Source: Cepaea nemoralis
Lineage: Eukaryota; Mollusca; Gastropoda; Stylommatophora; Helicidae
NCBI GenBank assembly: GCA_014155875.1
Contig: JACEFZ010003425.1
Location: forward strand, 124,001-188,000
Direction: 5' to 3'
Length of the DNA stretch: 64,000 nt
Below the pieces are notes generated by a model. That model did no database searches. It was not told the DNA's origin and saw only the letters and a program-made list of their open reading frames with translations. Positions 10,161-21,597 of the stretch are shown here, one piece after another (position 1 is the first letter of the stretch; each line of letters opens with the position of its first letter). The position numbers were made by a program, and so were the translations under genes.

Positions 10161-10186
10161 TTAGCAAGGACATGGTGGATGAATAT

Positions 10187-11020
10187 AGAGCTGCGAGGAA
10201 CAGGTGTAAATATGCATGCACTTTTGTTGGAAGAATTTTAGGAAACTTAGTGGACCCCAGTGCCGGATGGATTGAAGGGAACCCCTGCCCCCACCCCACC
10301 ATTCCACTATCGCATCTGAAACCAGGCTACAATGTTGGCAGGCAAGTACCCAAATCACTACACCAGGTCTCAAAATACGCGGTAACATAAGAGAAAACCC
10401 CATTAGACAAAAAGCACATACATAACACCTGTTGTGCTAAACATATAAGAATGCCACAATCAATTTATTTCACCAGATGTGCTCGCCATAAATATGTTTC
10501 CTAGTTAGGTACTAACCTAGTTAATTTATTCTGCCTAGCGCTGCATCATTGTCGATGTATTGATTCACTACTTACATTCAATAAACGCAGTGGGTTATAA
10601 ATATTTATGCTCCCCAGGACTTTAACTTGACGTTTCTAATGGTTTAGCCCTGGATTATCTATTTATCTGTCGGGGTATCATCCTTGCACTCCGGACCAGT
10701 CCATAGGTGTTCTTATTCTCTCTAGCCCCCTCCCCCCCCCCCACCCCTTTCCTCTTCTTTTCCCAACATGCCCCAGCGTAGAGCGACTATAGTGCCATTG
10801 TTCTTCAGTGTTGGTTGACGAGACTCCTCGTTCTCCTCTGTTGCTTTGTGTTTCTGACCGTGCCAATTCTTACTCCCGAGTTTCTCATTCTGGACAACGA
10901 TGTAGATTCACTAAATTAGCCACGGTTTATTCTGGTTTAGTCGTGGTTTATTCCGACTTAGCTATGGAAGATGGTCGATTGGGTATTACCCTCAAATGGG
11001 CGGAAATGTGGTTTCGACTG
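10187..11020. other. Unassigned interval with C-rich homopolymer
   Basis: No gene or repeat recognised. A C-rich run lies near 10,725-10,745. Short open frames on both strands have no recognisable motif. Confidence 0.4.
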
Positions 11021-11880
11021 CCGGTATAGGTTCAGTGGCTAGTGACGGAGCTACTGGGGTAGGTTCAGCGAGAAGTGATGGTATATACTGAGATACGTTC
11101 AGTGAGAAGTGATGGTATATACTGAGATACGTTCAGTGAGAAGTGATGGTATATACTGAGATACGTTCAGTGAGAGGTCATGGTATATACTGAGATACGT
11201 TCAGTGAGAAGTGATGGTATATACTGAGATACGTTCAGTGAGAGGTGATGGTATATACTGAGATACGTTCAGTGAGAAGTGATGGTATATACTGAGATAC
11301 GTTCAGTGAGAAGTGATGGTATATACTGAGATAGGTTCAGCGGCTAGTGACGGCAAATACTGAGATAGGTTCAGCAGATATTGACGGGGCTACTGAGATA
11401 GGTTCAGCAGATATTGACGGGGCTACTGAGATAGGTTCAGCAGATATTGACGGGGCTACTGAGATAGGTTCAGCAGATATTGACGGGGCTACTGAGATAG
11501 GTTCAGCAGATATTGACGGGGCTACTGAGATAGGTTCAGCAGATATTGACGGGGCTACTGAGATAGGTTCAGCAGATATTGACGGGGCTACTGAGATAGG
11601 TTCAGCGGCTAGTGACATCTACTTAGACAGGTTCAGCGGCTAGTGACGACATCTACTTAGACAGGTTCAGCGGCTAGTGACGACATCTACTTAGACAGGT
11701 TCAGCGGCTAGTGACGACATCTACTTAGACAGGTTCAGCGGCTAGTGACGACATCTACTTAGACAGGTTCCGCGGCTAGTGACGACATCTACTTAGACAG
11801 GTTCAGCGGCTAGTGACGGCGTCTACTTAGATTCAGCGGCTAGTGACGTAGTCTACTGAGATAGAAGTTAGTGACCGCAT
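11020..11880. repeat. Three linked 33/34-bp minisatellite blocks
   Basis: Block 1 (about 11,070-11,335) repeats a 34-bp unit gagatacgttcagtgagaag + tgatggtatatact. Block 2 (about 11,330-11,605) repeats a 33-bp unit gagataggttcagcagatat + tgacggggctact. Block 3 (about 11,606-11,875) repeats a 34-bp unit gacaggttcagcggctagtg + acgacatctactta. All share 'ggttcag...gtgac/ttgac', so they are successive expansions of one ancestral sequence. Block 2 gives an 11-residue periodic open frame on both strands. Confidence 0.9.
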
Positions 11881-12063
11881 CTGCCATTGCAACTGGCTAA
11901 ACAATGGTTGTCTATATTCATATAGTTATAAATTATGGACCGTCCTTGAAGATTAAGGGATAGAAGGTCAATTATTAGAAATCCTTACGGCCATGTATCA
12001 CTCGAGCGAAAATGCAGTAAGAACACAAAAGGGTATATTGGGTAGGATTGAGGTCAATACAGG

Positions 12064-12626
12064 AGTATGATGGGAATGCCCCCCCTCCCACCGTCCCCAC
12101 AACTCCCAAACCCTCTCCACCCCTTCCCTTTTCTACTATTTAACATCTACATAGATATAATATCCAAAGACGCCAGCCTTGACAAATCCGATTCAGAAAA
12201 TTTTATTTCTGACAAAATAACAGATCCACCCGCAATAAATAAGTGTTTATTTGCAGACGATCAGTGCCTATTGTGCAGCGACGAAAGTAGATTACAAAAC
12301 GATTTCAAGAAGCTGAGTTAAGCATGCAGCAGATACTATATGAACATAAATACAACCAAAACGGAAGCAGTGGAAGTTAGCAGATTTCCTGGTCCCATAG
12401 ATGCACAGATAACTTAATAGTGGACCTGCGAAGCAAGTTAACCGATTAAGTGCTATGGGGTTATTAAGCGACTTTCCCTATCTGCCAGGGGCTTCTATAT
12501 CGCTGAATCGTCATTGCATTAATATACAACATGCCTGATACCATATTAACAATTTGTATGGTCATAACTGTAACACTTCCAGGTACTTCAAACTTTTCGT
12601 TATTTGTTGTTGTTTTTTTTTTTTTT

Positions 12627-12657
<31 letters not shown>

Positions 12658-13215
12658 GGGGGTCCAACCCTACTTTTTGCTTAGCACAGAATCTGTACAG
12701 AACTTACAGATCAGGAAATATAATTACTGAGGATGGCATTTTAGACAGAGAAATAGAAATCAAATCGGGGAAAAGCAAGTGCGCTTATGTATTTCAACTG
12801 TCACATATACTGAAACATCCAAATACAGCAATGTCCGTAAAGCAACAGATAACAAACAGCCTATTCAAGTACACCCTATGTTACGAGTGTCAAACTTGGA
12901 CATTATCCAAGTCAACACCAGCGAGATAAGATGCCTGAGACATCTGCCAACTTCGAGGAAGAAATTATGTTATCAAACAGACAGTGTGATCAACACCTTA
13001 TGACACACACAGAATGAAATGGTTCGGCCACCTCATTAGAACTCTGCACCATCAGTTACCAGCACTAGTGATACAGGACGCCTGAGAATAAAATGGATTG
13101 ATGACATCAAATGCATGTACAATTACACAGTGTGACATGATCCAATGCCGCAAATCAGGCGCTGGAATGTCTATTTCTCCCGACGACGCTTTACACAAAA
13201 TTGGATGATGATGGC
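12064..13215 (+). mobile_element. LINE D copy 1, degenerate, interrupted by repeat E
   Basis: Decayed non-LTR RT. The frame from 12,067 reads F-N-I-Y-I-D-I-I-S-K, then C-L-F-A-D-D-Q-C-L-L (motif C, near 12,246-12,275), then N-I-N-T-T-K-T-E-A. Repeat E interrupts at 12,460-12,706. RT homology resumes as NIITEDGILDREIEIK, LSHILKHPN, YECQTWTLSK, and the C-terminal MKWFGHLIRTLHHQLPAL (about 13,014-13,070). It ends in a short GAT-rich tail near 13,205. Several frameshifts and stops. LINE D2 at 57.6-58.8 kb is the same family. Confidence 0.8.
12460..12706 (+). mobile_element. Dispersed repeat E, copy 1 (with T/G homopolymer)
   Basis: About 240 bp matching 36,212-36,415 along its length: 'aagcgactttcc', 'atacaacatg', 'ataccatattaacaa', 'tcataactgt', 'cagaatctgt'. 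Where copy 2 has tttgtttggtccaaacc, this copy has a run of about 23 T followed by about 28 G, so the homopolymer grew inside the element. It sits inside LINE D1, so it is mobile. No coding capacity; class unknown. Confidence 0.7.
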
Positions 13216-13800
13216 GATAACTAACTTAGTAACAAACTTGACCACAGAATGTTTCGGATTACTGAGATGCATTTAACCTATGCTTATGGTCGTCATGTTG
13301 GTCCACAGTTTTATGTCTCACATGTTGCTAATTATTCCCAACAGGTATTTCCCCATCACAAGATTTCCTGCAATCTACCACCTTCTCTTTAGATCTTCCC
13401 TAGTCGTTCTTCATTTCAAAATTACTTTTTTGTCACAGTATATTCCAGTGTGTCCTTTGCCCTCAAGCTTGCCGGTTGTCACGATATAACGATAATAGAA
13501 TTTAATAATAGTCATCACCGAACTCTGGACATTCCTACATGAGCTCCACGTCCCGCTTCAATAGCCAGCGAAGATGTCGCATGCTGAATCTTCCAGCAGT
13601 AATTAAACATCCGCCTGGCTTTTCACTCAACGTTTTGAGCATCGTCCAAATCATCTACCTTCTAAGCTAGTCTTTGTTGGCCTGGTTAATTCATCTGTAC
13701 AGCTGCACTCTCTGCTCGATTCCAGAGAGCCTTCACCATGACATCTCCATTATAATAAAGTAGCTCTCCGTTTTAATGTGGGTGCGGGGGAGGAGAAGCT
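13216..13800. other. Unassigned interval
   Basis: No coding or repeat feature recognised. AT-moderate sequence without periodicity. Confidence 0.35.
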
Positions 13801-13804
13801 AATC

Positions 13805-14575
13805 TATTAGCCTGTTTGTCACGATATTTTCCAGTCCATCCTACTCCTCAAGCTTGATTGTTACCAGGATATATCCAGATTTACCCATCTCCTAACACTA
13901 GGGTATATCCCAGTCTAGCCCTGCTCACGAAGCGTGCCTGTTGTCATGATATATCCCAGCTTACAGTTGTCCCCGGGCTTGTCTGTTAAGATATATCCCT
14001 GTCTATCCCTTCTTCCCAAGTTATATCGTTGTCACGATATGTCCAATTTACCCCTTCATCCCAAGATTATCTGCTGTCACGATATATCCCAGTTTACACC
14101 CCCCCCCCCCCAAAACCTTGTCTTTTTTTCGATATATTCCAGTTTATCCCTTCTCCCCAAAGTTTTGTCTGTTGTCGATATATTCTAGTTTATCCCTTAT
14201 CCCCAAGCGTGTCTGTTGTCACGAAATATTCCAGTTTCCCCTTTCTCCCCAAATTTCCCTTCTGTGACGAGATACCCCAGTTTACCCCTTCTTCCCACGC
14301 GTGTTTGTTGTCGATATATTCCAGTTTACCCCTTTTCCTCAAACTTGTCTGTTGTTACGAAGTATTCCAATTTCCCCTTTCTCTCCAAACTTCCCTACTG
14401 TGACGAGATACCCCAGTTTACCCCTTCTTCCCAAGCATGTTTGTTGTCGATATATTCCAGCTTACCCCTTCTCCTCAAACTTGTCTGTTACGAAATATTC
14501 CAGTTTCCCCTTTCTCCCCAGACTTCCCTGGTGTGACGATACATTCCATTTTACCCCTTCTCGGGGCCGGTCCAG
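13805..14575. repeat. Degenerate ~48-bp pyrimidine-rich repeat
   Basis: Repeated modules of the form 'gtcacgatatattccagttt' then acccc, cttctccccaag, cttgtctgtt recur about fifteen times with indels. The plus strand is strongly T/C-rich, so several overlapping open frames exist; they are artefacts of the repeat. It is older and more diverged than the other arrays. Confidence 0.8.
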
Positions 14576-14845
14576 ATAATATTGATTTCACAATAAATTC
14601 ACAATATTTTGAGTTCCTTTAATGGTATAATTTTTCTTTTACAGCTTACTGAAATTATGACCTTCTAATGAACATGCCAATCCATTATAAATCTAGTTGT
14701 GTGGCCATAAAGATATTCTTGACAACTGATGTCGTAGTTTCCCCTATCTTCCACACAATTTAGCAATGAGTTATGTATAAATAACAAGAGCGAGATAGTT
14801 ATTGCTGGTTGCACCAAAGAACAATAAAAACAACGGACCTATCCA

Positions 14846-15318
14846 CATATCATCATCATTATCCAGTGCCTTGTCGGGGAGTGGCGTGAGCGACCATGCC
14901 TCTCCACCAATTACGATTTCAGGCAACATGGATCAATTCATGTGTTAACTCTCTTCCGTGCCATGACACAAGACTGTCAAGAATCTTTTCCTGCTGTCTT
15001 CGTGTATCTCTCTTTCCGAAAATCTTTCCTGTTGTCACATGTTCCAGTTATCTCTTTCTGATGTTTGTAATAAGTTGTCTTTGCGACTTAGCTTCCCTCA
15101 AAATGTCTAGATTGCTCATTTTGGCTGTCCAATTAATATTCAACATTCTTCTATAAAACCACATCTACAAGGCTTCCAGGGGATTTTTTCGCCTGTTTAC
15201 TAATTGTCCAGGTTTCACAGCCGTATCATAAAATTTATTCTATGTAACATGCAAGAACTCTCTAACTATTCTGTTCTTTATCTCAGTGATGCATCTTCCA
15301 TCTGATGTTATCCATGTG
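14846..15318 (-). mobile_element. RTE-like LINE 3' fragment with (ATG)n tail
   Basis: The minus strand reads W-I-T-S-D-G-R-C-I-T-E-I-K-N-R (near 15,300), then LEALxMWFYRRMLNINWTAK, RQLITNIRKR, LEHVTTGKIFGKRD, and ends W-W-R-G-M-V-A-H-A. This is the same order of blocks as LINE A but clearly diverged, so it is a sister subfamily. The 3' end lies at 14,849-14,862, where 'catatcatcatcattatc' is an (ATG)n-type tail in reverse. Internal deletions and stops make it non-functional. Confidence 0.7.
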
Positions 15319-15396
15319 CCATCATGGTGGATGTTATCCACATAAAGGTGTATTATTATCCAATATATCATTAATTATGCAGACCTACTGCGTTCA

Positions 15397-15690
15397 CGAG
15401 GAGCAGCTGGCCGAGCGGCTAGAATGCCGGCCTCTCCTTCGGGAGACCCGGGTTCGATCCCTCGGTAAGGTGAGGGATTTTTTTTCTGTCGGGAGCAAAA
15501 AAACAAAATCCTAACCTGCACAGTTCGCGGCGACTGCACTAGCCAGGCGGCCTTAATTCCTCAGGCTCAGAGACACCTCTGCCATACACCGCAGTAAATG
15601 ACAGTTTTTTGACTGCGTTCACATACAGGATCTAGAACAGTAGAGTAAATCGGTCTGTCCCACGCAAGTATGTATTTACTGTAATAAACT
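15397..15690 (+). mobile_element. tRNA-headed SINE (SINE6)
   Basis: 'ctggccgagcggctagaa' (15,409-15,426) fits a pol III A box and 'gggttcgatccctcgg' (15,450-15,465) fits a B box, as in Leu/Ser-type tRNAs. The region does not fold as a full tRNA with paired acceptor ends, and it runs on into a T-rich and then unique body with ctctgccatacacc, so it is a SINE and not a tRNA gene. A related head may lie at 27,875-27,955. Confidence 0.6.
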
Positions 15691-15702
15691 TGTTCAGACG
15701 TT

Positions 15703-15925
15703 AACTAATTCAGGGGTTAACTAATTCGGGGGTTAACTAATTCAGCAGCTAACTAATTCAGGGGTTAACTAATTCAGGGGTTAACTAATTCAGAAGTTAA
15801 CTAATTCAGGGGTCAACTAATTCAGGGGTTAACTAATTCAGGGGTGAACTAATTCAGGGGTTAACTAATTCAGAGGTTAACTAATTAAAAAGTAAACTAA
15901 TTCAGGGGTTAACTAATTCAGGGGT
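15703..15925. repeat. 16-bp minisatellite
   Basis: Tandem copies of ggggttaactaattca with point variants (cagcag, cagaagt). It abuts the end of SINE6 on the left. Confidence 0.9.
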
Positions 15926-15954
15926 GTCGGGCTGAGACGTGTCTGTTGTATAAA

Positions 15955-17148
15955 CGAGACTAGAAATCACTGTGTTCTCTCCCAGCATGTGATTTATAAA
16001 CGAAACCAGAAATCACTGTGTTCTCCCCCAGCATGTGATTTATAAACGAGACCAGAAATCACTGTGTTCTCTCCCAGCATGTGGTTTATAAACGAGACCA
16101 GAAATCACTGTGTTCTCCCCCAGCATGTGATTTATAAACGAGACCAGAAATCACTGTGTTTTCTCCCTGCATGTGATTTATAAACGAGACCAGAAATCAC
16201 TGTGTCCTCTCCCAGCATGTGATTTATAAACGAGACCAGAAATCACTGTGTTCTCTCCCAGCATGTGATTTATAAACGAGACCAGAAATCACTGTGTCCT
16301 CTCCCAGCATGTGATTTATAAACGAGACCAGAAATCACTGTGTCCTCTCCCAGCATGTGATTTATAAACGAGACCAGAAATCACTGTGTTCTCTCCCAGC
16401 GTGTGATTTATAAACGAGACCAGAAATCACTGTGTTCTCCTCCAGCATGTGATTTATAAACGAGACCAGAAATCACTGTGTCCTCTCCCAGCATGTGATT
16501 TATAAACGAGACCAGAAATCACTGTGTTCTCTCCCAGCGTGTGATTTATAAACGAGACCAGAAATCACTGTGTTCTCCTCCAGCATGTGATTTATAAACG
16601 AGACCAGAAATCACTTTGTCCTCTCCCAGCATGTGATTTATAAACGAGACCAGAAATCACTGTGTTCTCTCCCAGCGTGTGATTTATAAACGAGACCAGA
16701 AATCACTGTGTTCTCCTCCAGCATGTGATTTATAAACGAGACCAGAATCACTGTGTTCTCTCCCAGCGTGTGATTTATAAACGAGACCAGAAATCACTGT
16801 GTTCTCTCCCAGCATGTGATTTATAAACGAGACCAGAATTCACTGTGTTCTCCCCCAGCATGTGATTTATAAACGAGACCAGAAATCACTGTGTTCTCTC
16901 CCAGCGTGTGATTTATAAACGAGACCAGAAATCACTGTGTTCTCTCCCAGCATGTGATTTATAAACGAGACCAGAAATCACTGTGTTCTCTCCCAGCATG
17001 TGATTTATAAACGAGATCAGAAATCACTGTGTCCTCTCCCAGCACGTGATTTATAAACGAGACCAGAAATCACTGTGTTCTCTCCCAGCGTGTGGTTTAT
17101 AAACGAGACCAGAAATCACTGTGTTCTCTCCCAGCATGTGATTTAGAA
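15955..17148. repeat. 46-bp minisatellite, about 26 copies
   Basis: Unit tgtgatttataaacgagacc + agaaatcactgtgttctctc + ccagca (46 bp). Copies are highly similar, with local runs of the same variants (gtgtgat, tcctctccc, tcctcc) repeating in multi-unit blocks near 16,400-16,760, a sign of higher-order duplication. Confidence 0.95.
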
Positions 17149-17149
17149 A

Positions 17150-17446
17150 TTTAACAAGAACCATTTGTTTGGCTTTGAATTCAAACGTAGTCCATACACG
17201 TGCTACAACTTCTAGTGCGCTAGACTGATTTTTGCGTGTGGGTTATTTTTCCATATTACCAGTGTCCCTCACCATCAGGCGAACCCACTCCGACTTTAGA
17301 ACTACTTGTAATTTACATGCTCAAGTCACGAGCGAAAAGTCAACATTTTAGTCCAACTGACCCCGCCATCATCAATCGAATGTTTCAGAACCAGAGCTTG
17401 TACCCATTCGGCCACGCTGACCTCTACACAAAAACCATTGACTGAA
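17150..17446 (-). mobile_element. SINE2 copy
   Basis: Antisense to 18,482-18,777. It shares gtagtccata, 'ttccatattaccagtgtccc', 'caccatcaggcgaa', gtcaacat and the head end 'cggccacgctgacct'. It starts where the 46-bp array ends. Confidence 0.75.
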
Positions 17447-17915
17447 TTGATATCATACGTCCCCTGATCCCTGGACAGTGAGCATGGAATTCTAGCATTA
17501 TCAGATAAAGGCGGGAGGGGGAGGGGGGAGAGAGACAGAAGTTCGGGTAGGTAGCATCTGTCTATAGAAAGTACACTTGACACAAACGTGCCGGAGTCGG
17601 ACACAATAACCAGGGATTTATGACTGGACTATGATCAGGCGTGATGTACGTTTTTTAATTTAAAACAGGATGAAGAAATGATTGCTGTCATGGACAGACA
17701 GAACTGTGTTAGCAGGTAGGACAGGGTGGGTCTTAACTAGATTACAGTGCGTTACAATACCTAATGTCTAGTGGGTTAATATGAAAGCTTTCTGCAAAAC
17801 AACGCCCCCCCCCCCCCCTAAAAAGCAGTTTATATAACAAGAATCAATGACAGAAAGTAAACAATGATCACAGATCCTTCTTGTAATAGACTTCTCAGTG
17901 AGTATGTTATTGTAA
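17447..17915. other. Unassigned interval
   Basis: No gene recognised. A purine-rich patch is near 17,510-17,540 and a C homopolymer near 17,807-17,818. Confidence 0.35.
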
Positions 17916-17917
17916 TG

Positions 17918-17976
17918 CTTTTTTTCGCATATCCCTTTACAGGACATCGCTGTCAACACCAGCATTTTTAGAATAT
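17918..17976 (-). mobile_element. SINE1 3'-end fragment
   Basis: 'tttttcgcatatccctttac' followed by aggacatcgctgtcaacaccagcat is the reverse of the SINE1 3' end. The rest of the element is absent. Confidence 0.7.
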
Positions 17977-18212
17977 GCTTGTCAGGGACCCTTGACTATG
18001 TACCGTTGTTTCCTCTCTGCTGTGTGTCCACCCAGTTGAGGTAGCGGGAGCTATGCCGACGGTAGTACTGGTCGGGTCTCCCGTGTCCGACAGAGTCAAT
18101 TCTCTCGCTAGCTCTCATTATTTCGCTAGCTCTCATCGTATCGCTCGTTCCGACTCTCGCTCGTTTCGACAGTCGCTCTTTCGCGGTCTCTCACTCGCTC
18201 ACGTTTCCCCTT

Positions 18213-18221
18213 TTTCTCTCA

Positions 18222-18283
<62 letters not shown>

Positions 18284-18392
18284 TACTCTCTCTCTCTCAC
18301 TACTCTCTCTCACTATCTCTCTCTCCTCTCTCTCACTATCTCTCTCCTCTCTCTCACTCACTACTCTCTCTCTCTCTCTCTCTCCGTCTTTC
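18213..18392. repeat. (CT)n microsatellite
   Basis: Long CT dinucleotide tract with interspersed CACTA/CTCACTAT interruptions. Sequence before it (18,100-18,200) has short 'tcgctagctctcat'-type repetition. The open frame across it is a low-complexity translation. Confidence 0.95.
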
Positions 18393-18481
18393 TTGCGCTC
18401 TTTTCCTCTCCTTCTAAAGCTTTCTCTCATACTCTCTCCACCACTCTCAAATGTTCGTTCTATATATCCCCACAAACCCGT

Positions 18482-18777
18482 AGGTCAGCATGGCCGAAGT
18501 GATAAAAAGGCGTGTTCTTAAACATCAGGTGTGCTGATGCCGAGGCAAGGGTTTCAACCCCTACAACGGCCAGTTGTACTGACATGTTGACTTCCCGTCC
18601 TTGACTTAGGGGCGTACATCGCAAGTATCTCAGAAGTCAAAGTGGGATCGCCTGATGGCAAGGGACACTGTTAATGGGGAAAACTATCTACACGCAAAAT
18701 TCAGTCGATCACTACTAGAAGTAGTGTGTATAGACTACGTTTGACTTCAAAGCGAGCCAGCAAAAAAAAAAAAAAAA
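18482..18777 (+). mobile_element. SINE2, full-length with poly(A)
   Basis: The tRNA-like head 'gtcagcatggccgaagtgat' (A box) and 'gggtttcaacccctac' (B box) are followed by a body with gttgacttcccgtccttgac and 'gatcgcctgatggcaaggga'. The 3' end is an A16 tail (18,762-18,777). Other copies: 17,150-17,446, 37,290-37,427, 49,551-49,630, 56,830-57,125 and 58,785-58,985, all minus. Confidence 0.75.
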
Positions 18778-19478
18778 GATCCAGGCAACCCCTACATATA
18801 CTGCTTATCAGCTACATTCTGCATTTAAACGATTCACGTACAGTTCATAGACTATAGGACACGGATCATAAAACAGGAGGTAATGAGATACAAGCAGCAA
18901 ATCTAATGTACAGGAAGACAAGCTAAAATCAACAACGAAAAGCCGACATAAGCTGCTTATGTTACTGATTTCTGAAAAACACCAAATGTAACTGATATCA
19001 GAGCTAAGTGTGTAAAAATATAATAACTACTGCGTTATGTTAACTAGACATATATATTACAGTTGTTCTTATGTGAATGCCCCGTCATTTATCTCTGTGG
19101 AAATGTCCCGTTGCGTTCATTTTGTCAAACAGATATCCATAACCTCATGATTATTGTTTGCTAGCACGCGACGTCCCACTGTGCTGTCATCGCAACTCTC
19201 TGGAATTAGATCAGGTGTCAAGTGTATTTTATTGCCATTTCCGAGTTGGGATGGAAGGCTGGGAGATTACCATGAAATAACCCACAAAACTCGGTGGGTT
19301 CATGGTGGGTCCAGGGAAATCTATACCGATCCAGTGACAGGTTGTTCTCTACTCGACTACAGTGATGCTCCCGTGAGTATTGTGTTGTCTGCCTGTTACT
19401 CGGTTGTGTCATACACTGCTCACTGTAGAGCTCCATTTAATTTTACTGTACAACATCAAAGCAGTGAAACCAGCCACA
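18778..19478. other. Unassigned interval
   Basis: No gene or repeat recognised. Confidence 0.3.
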
Positions 19479-19479
19479 C

Positions 19480-19712
19480 ATTTCAACAGCTGGCGTAGGC
19501 CTTCGTGTCTCTCCACATATCTCGGTCTTCGGTATTCTGGATCAACGCTGCTAATGATATTCCTCCATGCCACCGCCTCAGTCCATCCAGTATCATTTCT
19601 CTTAGTCTGTCTCCGTCTCTCTTCCCAGTGATATTTCCAGTTGTCACGATGTTCTCCAAAGCTATTCTTCTCATCACATGACCAAAGAAAGCTGTTTGCC
19701 TCTTTCTTATTG
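19480..19712 (-). mobile_element. RTE-like LINE C-terminal fragment
   Basis: The minus strand reads MMRRIALENIVTTGNITG, then R-E-M-I-L-D-G-L-R-R-W-H-G-G, the C-terminal end of an RTE-like RT. A related string in another frame indicates a frameshift near 19,650. It is closer to the 14.8-15.3 kb copy in general style than to LINE A. Confidence 0.65.
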
Positions 19713-19734
19713 TCGTATATAATGTTCTTGGGTA

Positions 19735-20220
19735 GCGGGGTAGGGGTATCTCCTATCAAAGGAGAAGTAAGGCGCCTCCTTCCCTCCGCTAGCCTACGGG
19801 ACACCCCTGGACAAGGTGAAGTACCAGTTTAGCCCCTCCAACAGGGTAACGTGAAGCCATGTGAGCAGGTGGTGGATGAGACTTGGGAGCAGCCGACAGA
19901 TAGTTGTTGGTTATGGTTTCAAGTCAGCGACGGTGCGCAGAGGATCTCTCAATGGAGACAATAACTACTGTCATCTGAGCCTTATGGTCACTGCCAGGAA
20001 GGAAGAATGGTAGACTTCCCTCCTTATTGATTCCCGGGTAGAGGAGGCTCGTCAGCCTTGGTTGTTATCCCCTCTAAGAGAGAAAACTCTAAATTTCAAA
20101 CCTCCGCTGCCTTGTAGGTGTATACCCAGATGGGTAAGGTTTCGGGAGTAAACCACGGAGGACAAATCCGGAGATGGAGTCACTAAGGCAGTTTAATGTT
20201 GTAAACAACATAGTTCTGGT
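19735..20220 (+). other. Possible LINE 5'-UTR-like sequence
   Basis: A GC-balanced stretch without coding signal, with 'ggagaagtaaggcgcctcct', 'tacccagatgggtaaggttt' and 'cgggagtaaaccacggag'. It looks like the 5' leader of a non-LTR element, but no partner was found in this window. Low confidence. Confidence 0.25.
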
Positions 20221-20504
20221 GAATTGTCCAAATTCCTGTGATATTTAATTCACTGGATTGTTGTTATTATGACTACAGTGTGCACTCTATTATTGTTGTT
20301 GGTGGAAATGGTGATAATGAATTCCGTCGATTGAAGTTGACTCCATCTGGGCAGGCAAGTAGCACATTCACTCCAAACATGCTGGTTAGCTCTGCAAGCG
20401 ATGGTGATTGTCTGCCATTAAAATTAGGCATTTCTACAACTCTCTTACAGTCTCACAGCGTATAAATCCTTCACATCTCGACCGGCTTTAAAACAAGGAG
20501 ACCT

Positions 20505-20576
20505 TAGTGGATCTACCCGTCAGTTGTCAGACACGTATCTGTCTTGGATTTCCCCTTCAGTTGTCAGACATGTCTC
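20505..20576. repeat. 37-bp repeat, left remnant
   Basis: Two diverged copies of the 'ttccccttcagttgtcagac' unit whose main array is at 21,815-21,992. The Penelope-like pair lies between them. Confidence 0.8.
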
Positions 20577-21597
20577 TTTGAATAACGAAGACACAAATAA
20601 TAGATTGCACGTTTGATTGCCTGGCATATTTCGCTGCATCTCGTCAGGTACATACCGCAGAATGCACACAACGTAAAGTAAAATAACTAGATAAATCCTT
20701 CAAGCTGAAATATACACCTGTTCGCACAGTAATGTCAATTGTCTACCACGGTAATTTTAAACTGAATAACATGTCTTTCTGTTTGCACAAAACTGGCTTC
20801 TATAGATTAATCATTATTGCTTCTGCAAACTTTAACAAGCAAGTATTTTGTGTGTTAAAACAACACGCGAAAGGCCCTGTCTCTATAAATCACAAGGCCG
20901 ATTTCGAGCATGTGTCTAGCAATTGATGACGCAGGAAGCTTCCGGTGTGTCGGCCCAACTAGGCTCCCATCGCCTGTGTGAAGTATCTTGTCGATCCATT
21001 GAGGTATGTGTTCAGACACTATTTTGTTAAACTGCCGCTCTATTCTGCCGATGTAGGTGGATTGACACCTTTATGTAAATACAATTGTTTTTGGCGTACA
21101 GATGAACAGACTCTTTTACTGCTGGGGTGGAATCTGTGTGGTTCTGTACCTAATGACTGGAGGTGCAGCACAGAATGTTCGGCCTACTGCTGTAATGAGC
21201 CGGTCTTGTAGCCGTTGCATTACGTCATCCCCTCGAAAAGTTAGCTGGATGAATACCTTGAGTTTAGGGACTGTAGTTTCGTCTGGTTTTGGTTTGGGCT
21301 GTTGGCAGAGGCGCTTTATAAATCCTGTGGAGTACCCATTCAGGTTTAAGACATTCGTCCAGAGTTGCAGTTTCTTCTGTCAGTGTGTCCTGGGAGCAAA
21401 TCGTATTAGCACGGTCAAACAGGGTCCGTACTAAACCCCGTTTGTACTGGACAAGTGTGAAGCTCTGAAAATTTAAGTATTGGCCAGTCCATATTTCTTT
21501 GCGATACACCGATCTTTGAATTGTGCCGTCTGCTCTACGTCTCATTAAAATATCTAGGAACGGCAACGCTTCGTTGTGTTTGTGTTCTATAGATATC
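20577..21597 (-). mobile_element. Penelope-like element fragment (RT end + GIY-YIG endonuclease)
   Basis: From the 5' side on the minus strand: RT C-terminal block N-E-A-L-P-F-L-D-I-L, S-V-Y-R-K, R-T-L-F-D-R-A-N-T-I-C (21,590-21,420). Further on (about 21,085-20,790) comes an endonuclease block containing TYIGRIERRFNKIVSEHIPQ, then SSIARHMLEIG and R-A-F-R-V-L. This order, RT followed by GIY-YIG endonuclease, defines Penelope-like elements. The 3' UTR runs to about 20,577. Frameshifts are present (near 21,250 and 20,865). The 5' half of the RT is missing. Confidence 0.75.

Noticed and set aside
13934..14622. Overlapping Pro/Ser/Phe-rich open frames
   Set aside because: All three plus frames are open because the degenerate repeat is pyrimidine-rich; there is no consistent reading frame.
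15397..15470. tRNA gene
   Set aside because: A and B boxes are present but the ends do not form an acceptor stem and the sequence continues into a SINE body. The same applies at 18,482, 22,798, 38,262 and 42,516.
15955..17148. CRISPR-like regular array
   Set aside because: The 46-bp units are contiguous, with no variable spacers and no cas genes, and the genome is eukaryotic.
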